This document shows positions 33,809-40,544 of a stretch of 62,642 bases of DNA, one piece after another (within the stretch, counting starts at the first letter, position 1; each line of letters begins with the position of its first letter). The notes beneath the pieces are model-generated. The model was not told the DNA's origin. It made no database searches and saw nothing but the letters and a program-made list of their open reading frames with translations. The stretch is from Roseomonas sp. HF4 (GTDB lineage Bacteria > Pseudomonadota > Alphaproteobacteria > Acetobacterales > Acetobacteraceae). The stretch covers positions 1 to 62,642 of the forward strand of contig NZ_STGD01000020.1 of the NCBI RefSeq assembly GCF_005222755.1. Direction: 5' to 3'. The position numbers and the translations under genes are program-made.

Positions 33809-34159
33809 ATGCGCAACTGTATCCGTCCCGACGCGCGCTCCATCCCGATGGTGGTGCCCTATGCCGGCGGGATCCTCTCGGGCCAGGGCATGCTGGTCGG
33901 CGCCTTCTTCGGGGTCGCGGCGTCCGACGCCGCGCAGAACGCCAGCGTCGACTGCGAGACCCGCGGCGAGTTCGAGCTGACCAAGGAGCCCGCTCTGGCC
34001 ATCAGCCAGGGCGCGCGCGTGTTCTGGGACGACACCAACCGCCGCATCACCACCACCGCGACCGGCAACTTTCAGGTCGGCCTCTGCACTGTCGCCGCGC
34101 TGGCGGCCGATGCCACGGTGCGCGTGATGCTGGCCCGTGTGCCGGCCTCGGGGGCGTGA
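33809..34159 (+). CDS. DUF2190 family virion protein (116 aa)
   Basis: GAGGAGGT precedes the ATG. The protein is beta-rich with VVPYAGGILSGQGMLVGAFF, ASVDCETRGEFELTKEPAL, ISQGARVFWDD and TTTATGNFQVGLCTVAALA, matching the DUF2190 family. DUF2190 proteins occur in tailed-phage head regions and are often head decoration proteins. The stop overlaps the start of the endolysin. Confidence 0.88.
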   Translation: MRNCIRPDARSIPMVVPYAGGILSGQGMLVGAFFGVAASDAAQNASVDCETRGEFELTKEPALAISQGARVFWDDTNRRITTTATGNFQVGLCTVAALAADATVRVMLARVPASGA

Positions 34160-34557
34160 TGAGCGCGCTGCTGCCGCGCGACCGCGCGCGCCTCGAGGGC
34201 GTGCACCGCGACCTGGTGCGCGTCGTCGAACGGGCCCGCCCGGCGGTACCCTTCATCGTCACGGAGGGGCTGCGCTCCCGCGAGCGCCAGGCCCGGCTGG
34301 TAGCCATCGGGGCGTCACGCACCATGAACAGCCGGCACCTCACCGGCCATGCCGTCGATCTCGCCTACTGGCGCGACGACGGCGACGGTGCGGTGGAGCA
34401 GGGCGAGATCCGCTGGGATTGGCCGCTGTATGAGCAGATCGGCGCGGCAATGAAGGCTGCGGCGAAGGAGCTCGTCGTGCCGATCGTCTGGGGCGGCGAC
34501 TGGGCTTCCTTCCGCGACGGGCCGCATTTCGAGCTCGACCGCAAGGCGTACCCGTGA
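34159..34557 (+). CDS. M15 (VanY-like) peptidase endolysin (132 aa)
   Basis: The protein has TEGLRSRERQARLVAIGASR, the zinc motif SRHLTGHAVDLAYW (His, Asp) and GPHFELD (second His), the pattern of L-alanyl-D-glutamate / D,D-carboxypeptidase endolysins such as T5 Lys. No signal peptide, so release would depend on a holin. Directly followed by Rz/Rz1 genes, which supports the lysis role. It sits within the head/tail genes, an unusual place. Confidence 0.9.
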   Translation: MSALLPRDRARLEGVHRDLVRVVERARPAVPFIVTEGLRSRERQARLVAIGASRTMNSRHLTGHAVDLAYWRDDGDGAVEQGEIRWDWPLYEQIGAAMKAAAKELVVPIVWGGDWASFRDGPHFELDRKAYP

Positions 34558-34946
34558 CCGGCGCGGCCATCCTGTCGCTGCTCGGCCGGCATGCGCTGCC
34601 GATTGGGCTCGCGGCAGCCGTCCTGCTCTACGCCACGGCCGCCTGGCACTTCCGCGCCCAGCGCGACGCCGCCCGCCTGGACGCAGCGACGGCCAGCCGC
34701 ACGGCGGAGGCGAATGCCGCTGCGCTCGCCCAGGTCACCGCCGAGCACGCGCGCCACATCGCCGCGCTCACCGGCGAGGCCGAGCGCGCCCGCGCCCTGG
34801 CCAAGCGCCTTGGTGCCAATCTGGAGGCCCTCCGCCGTGACCCGAGCCACGCTACCGGCGCTGCCCCTGTGCTGCGCGATGCTGTTGACCGCCTGCGCGC
34901 CGGCCGCACCGCCGGAGATCCGGCTGCTGCCGCTCCGTCTCCCTGA
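34554..34946 (+). CDS. i-spanin, Rz-like (130 aa)
   Basis: A GTG start overlaps the endolysin by four bases. An N-terminal membrane segment (HALPIGLAAAVLLYATAAWH) is followed by a long coiled-coil region (AQRDAARLDAATASRTAEAN, HIAALTGEAERARALAKRL), the shape of an inner-membrane spanin. The o-spanin gene lies nested in another frame of the same DNA. Confidence 0.8.
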   Translation: MTGAAILSLLGRHALPIGLAAAVLLYATAAWHFRAQRDAARLDAATASRTAEANAAALAQVTAEHARHIAALTGEAERARALAKRLGANLEALRRDPSHATGAAPVLRDAVDRLRAGRTAGDPAAAAPSP

Positions 34947-35109
34947 CGCGCTGCTGGTCTGCGCGGAGGCACCTGTCCTACCGGCCACGCACGACTTGAC
35001 TCAGGGACAGGTGGCGGAGCTGTTGCTGGCTTACGACGCCGCCCATGCCGACTGCGCCGGGCGGCTGGCCGCGGTGCGCCGGCTCAACCCCGCCGACGGG
35101 GGCGAGTAG
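34837..35109 (+). CDS. o-spanin, Rz1-like lipoprotein, nested in the Rz-like gene (90 aa)
   Basis: GTG at 34837 opens a frame with MTRATLPALPLCCAMLLTAC, where LTAC is a lipobox and the Cys would be acylated, followed by Pro-rich APAAPPE. The frame starts inside the i-spanin gene and extends beyond it, as in Rz/Rz1 pairs. GGAGG lies 14 bases upstream. The end overlaps the next gene start. Together the pair would fuse inner and outer membranes at lysis. Confidence 0.75.
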   Translation: MTRATLPALPLCCAMLLTACAPAAPPEIRLLPLRLPDALLVCAEAPVLPATHDLTQGQVAELLLAYDAAHADCAGRLAAVRRLNPADGGE

Positions 35110-35417
35110 TGAGCGCCTTCGCCGATGCGATGAGGGCGCTGGTCGCCGATCCGAACCTGGGCGCCGAGGCAGCCTATCGGCAGGGCGGCACCGGCCCGGC
35201 AGTTCCGGTCCGCGTCCTGCGGTCTTCGCCCGACCGCGTGGCTGATGCCTTCGGGACCGAGATCGTCGCGGCGACCGACATCCTCTCCGTCGCAATCGCC
35301 GTGCTCCCCGACCTCGCCGCCGGCGACAGCTTCGCCCTCGGCTCCGACCTTCTCACCGTCACCCACGCCGAGCGCGACGCCTCCGGCACCGCCTGGCGCG
35401 CGCTCTGCCAGCGATAG
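35109..35417 (+). CDS. Head-tail attachment protein, lambda FII/Gifsy-2-like (102 aa)
   Basis: The protein has FADAMRALVADPNLGAEAAY, VPVRVLRSSPD, LPDLAAGDSFALG and LLTVTHAERDASGTAWRALC, a beta-rich fold typical of phage head completion / attachment proteins (Phage_ATP-bd, FII-like). GTG start overlaps the o-spanin stop. It lies between lysis genes and the holin. Confidence 0.7.
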   Translation: MSAFADAMRALVADPNLGAEAAYRQGGTGPAVPVRVLRSSPDRVADAFGTEIVAATDILSVAIAVLPDLAAGDSFALGSDLLTVTHAERDASGTAWRALCQR

Positions 35418-35426
35418 GAGTTCGCC

Positions 35427-35747
35427 ATGCCGCAGAACGCTCTCACCCTGCTGGAGATGTTGCGCGACCTGCTGCTCGGCGCCGCAGCCGGCCTCGCCGG
35501 CGGCTTCGTGCGCTGGAACAATCCGGAGCGCCGGCGCTTCGGCTGGTGCCTGGCCTGGGAGGTCCCCTCCGCAGCCCTGGTCGGCAGCGCCGGCTATGCG
35601 CTCGGGGGCTTTCTCGAGTTCAACGAGTACGGCCGATTCCTCTTTGCCTTCGTGTTCGGCTACCTCGGCCAGGCAGCGTTGCACGATCTTGCCGTCGCCA
35701 TCATCCGCCACCGCACCGGCCTGCCGCCCGGCGGCGGCACGCCGTGA
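35427..35747 (+). CDS. LydA-like holin, candidate (106 aa)
   Basis: Three hydrophobic segments (LLLGAAAGLAGGFVRW, SAALVGSAGYALGGF, FLFAFVFGYLGQAAL) with a charged C-terminus (IRHRTG) match LydA-family phage holins. Neighbouring endolysin and spanins support the call. It would form membrane holes for the M15 endolysin. The stop overlaps the start of the next gene. Confidence 0.7.
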   Translation: MPQNALTLLEMLRDLLLGAAAGLAGGFVRWNNPERRRFGWCLAWEVPSAALVGSAGYALGGFLEFNEYGRFLFAFVFGYLGQAALHDLAVAIIRHRTGLPPGGGTP

Positions 35748-36472
35748 GGCTGGCCGCCCGTATCGTCGGCGACCTGTGGCAGGTGCTCGCGGCCGAGGTC
35801 CGGGCCGGCGAGCGCGCGGCGATGACGGCGATCCGCGCCGAGACCGAGCAGGTCAAGCAGGAGCTGCGCCGGCAGGTGACCAGCAGCTTCGGTGGCAATG
35901 CGCGGGGGATCGCCAATGCCTGGCGCTCGCAGGTGTTTCCCCGATCCGGCCAGTCGCTGCGACCCGCCGGGCTGGTCTGGACCAAGGTGCCCAACGTGAT
36001 CGACGCCTTCGAGCGCGGCGCGCTGATCCGCGCCAAGGGCGGCCGGAAGTTCCTGGCGATCCCGACCGGCTTCAACGCGGCGCGGGGGCGCCGCGGCCGT
36101 GGCGAGAAAGGCATGCGCGTCACCCCGGCGCAGATGGTCGCGTCCGGCCAGGCATTCCTGCGGCCGTTCCAGTCGGGACGGGGCTTCGTGTGGTGCCTGC
36201 CGCTGCGCCAGGGGACACAGACCGAACGGCGGCGACGCACCCGGCTCATTGCCGGCGGGCTCGCCGAGATCGGCACTGGCAATCGCAAGGGCCGCGAGGC
36301 CTGGGCGCGCGGCATGCTCGCCCGCGGCATGGTGCCGATGTTCCTGCTGCTGCCGCAGGTGAAGCTGGCCAAGCGGCTGGACGTGAAGGATGCCGCCGAG
36401 CGCGGCCTGCGTCGGCTGCCCGGGCGCTTTGTCGCAGCCTGGGAGCGCGAGAGCGGGAGGCCGGCGCCATGA
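35744..36472 (+). CDS. DUF6441/minor tail protein Z-like (242 aa)
   Basis: GTG at 35744 overlaps the holin. A helical N-terminus (DLWQVLAAEVRAGERAAMTA, ETEQVKQELRRQVTSSFGG) and basic mid part (RGRRGRGEKGMRVTPAQMV) lead to VPMFLLLPQVKLAKRLDVKD. The pattern matches DUF6441/gpZ-type proteins that take part in tail completion. Coupled by ATGA to the next gene. Confidence 0.7.
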   Translation: MRLAARIVGDLWQVLAAEVRAGERAAMTAIRAETEQVKQELRRQVTSSFGGNARGIANAWRSQVFPRSGQSLRPAGLVWTKVPNVIDAFERGALIRAKGGRKFLAIPTGFNAARGRRGRGEKGMRVTPAQMVASGQAFLRPFQSGRGFVWCLPLRQGTQTERRRRTRLIAGGLAEIGTGNRKGREAWARGMLARGMVPMFLLLPQVKLAKRLDVKDAAERGLRRLPGRFVAAWERESGRPAP

Positions 36473-36915
36473 GTATGCGCGAGACCGCGATCGCGGCGCT
36501 GCACGGTCGGCTGGCAGCGGCGCTGGGATCGAGAAATCCCGCACCCTTGGTCCTGCGCGGCGAGACGGTGCCGCAGCGCCTGCGGCCGGGCGGGCTGGTT
36601 GTCATCCGCGACGGCGAGACGGTGGAGGAGACGGCGATCCTGTCGCCGCTCGCCTGGGCCATCGAGCACCGCGCCGAGGTCGAGGTCACCGTTGGTGGCG
36701 CGACGCCGGCTGCGCGCACCGCGCTGCTCGACGCGCTGCTGGTGGACATCGCCGCCGCCATCACCGCCGAACGCACCCTCGGCGGCGCCGTGGAATGGGC
36801 GCAGCCCGGTGCGCCCGACTTCGAGGATGTCGAATTCGAGGGCGCCGCCGCCGCCCGCGCTGCCTCGGCCCCCGTCACGCTGTTCTTCACCGTCGCCGGC
36901 TCGACGCTGGCCTGA
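36469..36915 (+). CDS. Tail terminator, gpU-like (148 aa)
   Basis: The protein begins RETAIAALHGRLAAALGSRN and has RGETVPQRLRPGGLVVIRDG, a beta-rich middle AEVEVTVGG, and a helical pair ALLDALLVDIAAAITAERT, ending with VTLFFTVAGSTLA. This order matches phage tail terminators (gpU class; some entries carry a misleading acyl-CoA transferase label, recalled). It caps the tail tube at the head end. Confidence 0.7.
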   Translation: MSMRETAIAALHGRLAAALGSRNPAPLVLRGETVPQRLRPGGLVVIRDGETVEETAILSPLAWAIEHRAEVEVTVGGATPAARTALLDALLVDIAAAITAERTLGGAVEWAQPGAPDFEDVEFEGAAAARAASAPVTLFFTVAGSTLA

Positions 36916-36950
36916 CGCTTCTTCCTCCCCGCTGATCCCGGAGACCTCCG

Positions 36951-37907
36951 ATGCCCCGTGCCATCGGCGCCAATTGCCGCCTGCTCATGATCCCCGAGGC
37001 GACCTACGGCACCGCGCCCGCGGGCGACTGGCTGCGCATGCCGTTCCTCTCCTGCGACCTTGGCGCCGAGCAGCCACTGCTCGATGCTGATGTGATCGGC
37101 GTCGGCAGCAGCCGTGATCCGGCGGCACCCTTCCTCGACACTGTCACCGTGCAGGGGCAGGCGGTGGTCCCGGTGGATCTGGTCAACATCGGCCACTGGC
37201 TGCGCCTGCTGCTCGGCGCGCCGACCACCATCGGCACCAGCCCGAACTTCATCCACAGCTTCGGCTCCGGTGCCGCGGCGCTGCCCTCGAACAGCGTCGA
37301 GATCGGCTACCCCGACGTGCCGAACTACGATCTTTGCACCGGCGTGCGCGCCGACACGCTGGAGATCGACTTCTCGCCGACCGGCCCCGCCACGGCGACC
37401 TTCGGGCTGATGGGGCAGGGCTCGACGCGCGGCGCCTCGAGTTCGGGTGGCACGCCGACCTCCGCCGCCTACACCGCCTTCAACAAGGCGCAGGGCGCGA
37501 TCAGCCGGAACGGCGCCGCGCTCGCGCAAGTGACCGGGGCGCGACTCACCTATGCCAACGGCATGGAGATGGTCCGCACCATCCGCGCCGACCGGCAGGT
37601 CGAGGGTGTGGATCCCGGCATCGCGCGCGCCACCGGCCAGATCACCGCGCGCTTCGCGGACACCACGCTGCTGACCCAGGCGCAGGACAACACGCCGGCG
37701 GAGTTCGCCTTCAGCTACACGATCGACGCGAACCGCAGCCTGACCTTCACGCTGCACGAGGTCTACCTGGCGCTGGCCAAGACCCCGGTCGAAGGTCCGG
37801 GCGGCGTCGAGGCGAGCTTCGAGTTCCGCGCGGCCTTCAACGCCACGGCGACGTGCATGATGACAGCGGTGCTGAAGAACCAGCAGGCGGGGACGGGGTA
37901 TGCGTGA
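36951..37907 (+). CDS. Tail tube protein (318 aa)
   Basis: GGAGA precedes the ATG. The protein begins GANCRLLMIPEATYGTAP, a common start of phage tail tube proteins, with a beta-rich central part (VTVQGQAVVPVDLVNIGHWL, VEIGYPDVPNYDLCTGVRAD, LEIDFSPTGPATATFGLMG) and an Ig-like tail (FAFSYTIDANRSLTFTLHEV). It forms the tube of the non-contractile tail. Bases 37908-38157 after it hold no gene that I recognise. Confidence 0.85.
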   Translation: MPRAIGANCRLLMIPEATYGTAPAGDWLRMPFLSCDLGAEQPLLDADVIGVGSSRDPAAPFLDTVTVQGQAVVPVDLVNIGHWLRLLLGAPTTIGTSPNFIHSFGSGAAALPSNSVEIGYPDVPNYDLCTGVRADTLEIDFSPTGPATATFGLMGQGSTRGASSSGGTPTSAAYTAFNKAQGAISRNGAALAQVTGARLTYANGMEMVRTIRADRQVEGVDPGIARATGQITARFADTTLLTQAQDNTPAEFAFSYTIDANRSLTFTLHEVYLALAKTPVEGPGGVEASFEFRAAFNATATCMMTAVLKNQQAGTGYA

Positions 37908-38157
37908 TCGCGCCAGACAACGATGCGAGTCTGCGTTGGGCGGCGAGCGGACGCTCTCGGGTCCGCTCCCGACTGTTCAGCCGGAGACCTCCACCCTCGG
38001 TGGCAACCACCTCCGCTCGACGAGCGCCGCTTTGCGCCCATCGGCGTTGCAAGCCCTGGGACTACGTGGCCGACCGGGTCCCGATTGCACCGGCATTCAC
38101 AGGTCTGCCGCGGCCTTGGCCGTTGCCATCACCCGTTGGTGCAACGGAGGTCCGAAA

Positions 38158-39573
38158 CTAGCGAGTACCCTGGCGCCGGCTCCAGTCCGCGTCGACCGTG
38201 CTCCAGCCCTGCCGGGGGCTGCCGTTGCAGGACTGAAGCACCAGCTCCGCCGCGGGGCGGAAGGAAACGCGCTCCGCGCCCGGCGGCACCGCGGCGGCCA
38301 AGCAGGTGCCAGTCCCGCGGTTCCGCATCGCGGTCCACCGGTCGCTCGTCGGCGGCTGCGCCGTGATGTCCCAGGCGTGCGCCGGGTTCGCCGCGTCGCA
38401 CGGGCCGAATCGCACCTGATCCAGCCCCGACGCGACCGCGCAGCGGCCTGACGGCAGGTGCACGAGCCAGCCTCGCGCTGAGACGAAGCCCCACACCTCG
38501 AAGGCGTTCTCGACAGGACAGCTCGGCGCCGGCGCGCTTGGCGTGAACACGACAGCGCCTGCGACGCAGGTCACGAAGCGCAGCGGAGCGCCCATCGGCC
38601 CGTCCGCCGGCGGCACCAGCGGCCGGTCCAGGGCAAGATTGTAGAGGGCGCGGCGGCGGTCCATGCCCCCCGGCGGGAAGCTGGTGCCAAAGGAAACCTG
38701 CTCCTCAGCGGCCGGCCACTGATCGGCAATGATCGCCGCGATGCGGTCGCGCAGCGGCCCGACTGCCGCAAGGCGGCACGAGACCACTTGGCTGACCCAG
38801 GTCCAGCCGGGCGTGTCCTCGTGGCCGTCGAGGCGGCGGGTCATGCAGCTCGAGGCGACACCCACGACTTCGCGCCGGAAGCCGCGCGCGTGGTTGTTCG
38901 GGTCCACCCAGACGCGGATGTAGCTCGGGCCGCCGCTGTCCCCGCCCGCGATCGACACGCGGGGCGGGATCGCGAGCGAGAGGGTGCTGGCGTCAGCGCC
39001 GGTCACGTCGAAGAAGGCCGTGCGGAACTGACCATCCCCAACCGCCGCCACGTCCGTACCGCCGACGCGCTGCGCGAGTTGATAGATCCCGGCGCCGAAG
39101 GTCTCGACCCATTGCACGCGATCGTTCGGCCGGGCGGTCACCTCCGGCAAGTTCGGGTCATTTGGTGTGCGCATCGCAAGCCGAGTGCGGACGAGGGCGG
39201 CGTCGATACCGCTTTCGCTGAAGAGCTCGCGCACATCCTGCACGACGAGCGGCCCCGGCTGCCAGGCGCGCGTGACCGTAACCTGCGAGGGGGGCACGGT
39301 TGGCGTGGGTAGCGTCAGGTCGCGCACGCAATGCGCCGCCGTCAGCACCCAGTAGGCGTTAAGCGCAACACCGCTGCAAAAACTGCTGTTCACCCGGATT
39401 GTGACAAGGCCGAGCTCGCGCAGGATCTGGTCGGGCGTTGTCTCCCCCGCCACGAGCGGCTGCTGCTGGCTGACGGGGTTGGGCGGTTCCTGCTGTGCTG
39501 CGGCGTGCGGCGCGGGAAGCACGAGCGAGGCCAGTGCCAGCAGGCCGGCCTTCGTGAGTGTGAGCTGTCGCAT
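38158..39573 (-). CDS. Secreted trypsin-like serine protease with C-terminal lectin-like region (471 aa)
   Basis: A signal peptide (GLLALASLVLPAPHAAAQQ) precedes a chymotrypsin-fold domain with VLTAAHCVR (His), IDAALVRT (Asp) and GGDSGGPS (Ser). The C-terminal part (about 340-470) with WLVHLPSGRCAVASG, RFGPCDAANPAHAWDI and MRNRGTGTCLAAA repeats C and W positions as ricin-type beta-trefoils do. It probably acts outside the inner membrane. Placed on the opposite strand between tail tube and tail chaperone genes, it is a moron rather than a virion gene. Its own promoter should lie in 39574-39851. Confidence 0.88.
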   Translation of the reverse strand: MRQLTLTKAGLLALASLVLPAPHAAAQQEPPNPVSQQQPLVAGETTPDQILRELGLVTIRVNSSFCSGVALNAYWVLTAAHCVRDLTLPTPTVPPSQVTVTRAWQPGPLVVQDVRELFSESGIDAALVRTRLAMRTPNDPNLPEVTARPNDRVQWVETFGAGIYQLAQRVGGTDVAAVGDGQFRTAFFDVTGADASTLSLAIPPRVSIAGGDSGGPSYIRVWVDPNNHARGFRREVVGVASSCMTRRLDGHEDTPGWTWVSQVVSCRLAAVGPLRDRIAAIIADQWPAAEEQVSFGTSFPPGGMDRRRALYNLALDRPLVPPADGPMGAPLRFVTCVAGAVVFTPSAPAPSCPVENAFEVWGFVSARGWLVHLPSGRCAVASGLDQVRFGPCDAANPAHAWDITAQPPTSDRWTAMRNRGTGTCLAAAVPPGAERVSFRPAAELVLQSCNGSPRQGWSTVDADWSRRQGTR

Positions 39574-39851
39574 CGATCTCTCCTCTCTGAGGACGCGCAG
39601 TGTGTCGGCGTGGGTGATGGCGCGCTGTGCGCCAAGCCACAGGTCCGGGCCTTAGGGTGAACCTCCCGACCTGAAACGGGCGGGGCGGTCGCAGGGCGAA
39701 GCGGCCTCGTTCTCTCCGTGTTGGCAACGCCCCTGATCTCTGCACGGCCGCGGCCGGCATTGCTTCAAAGTTAGGTCGGGCTACCCCATACTCGCCGTTT
39801 GCGTTTCTTGCAGCGGCTGCCACCCCCACGATTACGCAGATAGAGAACCGC

Positions 39852-40229
39852 ATGCTGACCCTCGACCTCCCGGCCGAGCCGTACTGGCTCGACCTGCCGC
39901 GCGGCGTCCGCGTGGAGATCCGTTCCGTGACGACCGCGGTCATGGCCGCCGCGCAGGCTGCTGCCGCGCGCCGGCTCGCCGCCATTCGGATCGCGGACCC
40001 GGATCTCGACCCCGACATGTCGCGCGGCTTCTCCTTCGCCTTCCTGGTCAAGGCACTCGCGCGGCACGCCGTCACCGCCTGGGAGGGCGTCGGCGACGCC
40101 GACGGCAAGCCGCTGCCGCTCTCGCCCGAGGCGGTCGAGCGCCTGATGGACCTCGACGACATCGCCGCGTCCTTCTGGGACCGCGCAACGGCCCCGGTCG
40201 CCGCGGTGGCCGCCGAGGGAAACGGCTGA
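39852..40229 (+). CDS. Tail assembly chaperone, G-like (125 aa)
   Basis: The protein begins MLTLDLPAEPYWLDLPRGVR and has VTTAVMAAAQAAAARRLAAI and DLDDIAASFWDRATAPV, the size and place of a tail assembly chaperone before the tape measure. It is read to TGA at 40227-40229, or shifted -1 at 40217-40223 to give a longer G-T fusion. It should coat the tape measure during tail assembly. Confidence 0.85.
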   Translation: MLTLDLPAEPYWLDLPRGVRVEIRSVTTAVMAAAQAAAARRLAAIRIADPDLDPDMSRGFSFAFLVKALARHAVTAWEGVGDADGKPLPLSPEAVERLMDLDDIAASFWDRATAPVAAVAAEGNG

Positions 40230-40543
40230 GGGCCCGCGCCGCCTGGCACTTCGGCCGCGGGCCCGAATACTGCCGCGGCTGCGCCGCCCTCGGTCGCGAT
40301 TGCGTCGATGCCTGCCCCTACGCCGCTCACGCCCCGACCAGCCTCGAAGGCCACGCCTGCTGGGCGGCCGGCACCGCCTGCGCGGAGGTCACCATGGCGG
40401 GCCTGACCCTCGACACCGCCGGCGCGCTCGCCGCCACGCGCGACCTCGGCGCCGCCGGCTGGGCCGCCGCCGAACTGCTGCTCGCCATCCGCATCGGCAT
40501 GGCCGAGGGCAGTGCCGCCCGCCGCGAGGGGGAGACCACCTGA
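39852..40543 (+). CDS. Tail assembly chaperone fusion, GT-like, by -1 ribosomal frameshift
   Basis: At 40217-40223 the frame reads G GGA AAC, a textbook X XXY YYZ slippery heptamer (lambda G/T uses GGGAAAG). Shifting back one base there avoids the TGA at 40227-40229 and opens a 105-codon frame to TGA at 40541-40543. The extension starts near RAAWHFGRGPEYCRGCAALG, has seven cysteines in its first half (including CVDACPY and HACWAAGTAC) and ends GSAARREGETT, one base before the next gene. No separate start is needed. Expression is inferred; no pseudoknot was drawn. Confidence 0.8.
40217..40223 (+). other. Slippery heptamer for -1 frameshift (GGGAAAC)
   Basis: In frame as G GGA AAC, three bases upstream of the zero-frame stop codon. 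GC-rich sequence follows, which could fold as a stimulator. Confidence 0.8.
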
Positions 40544-40544
40544 C

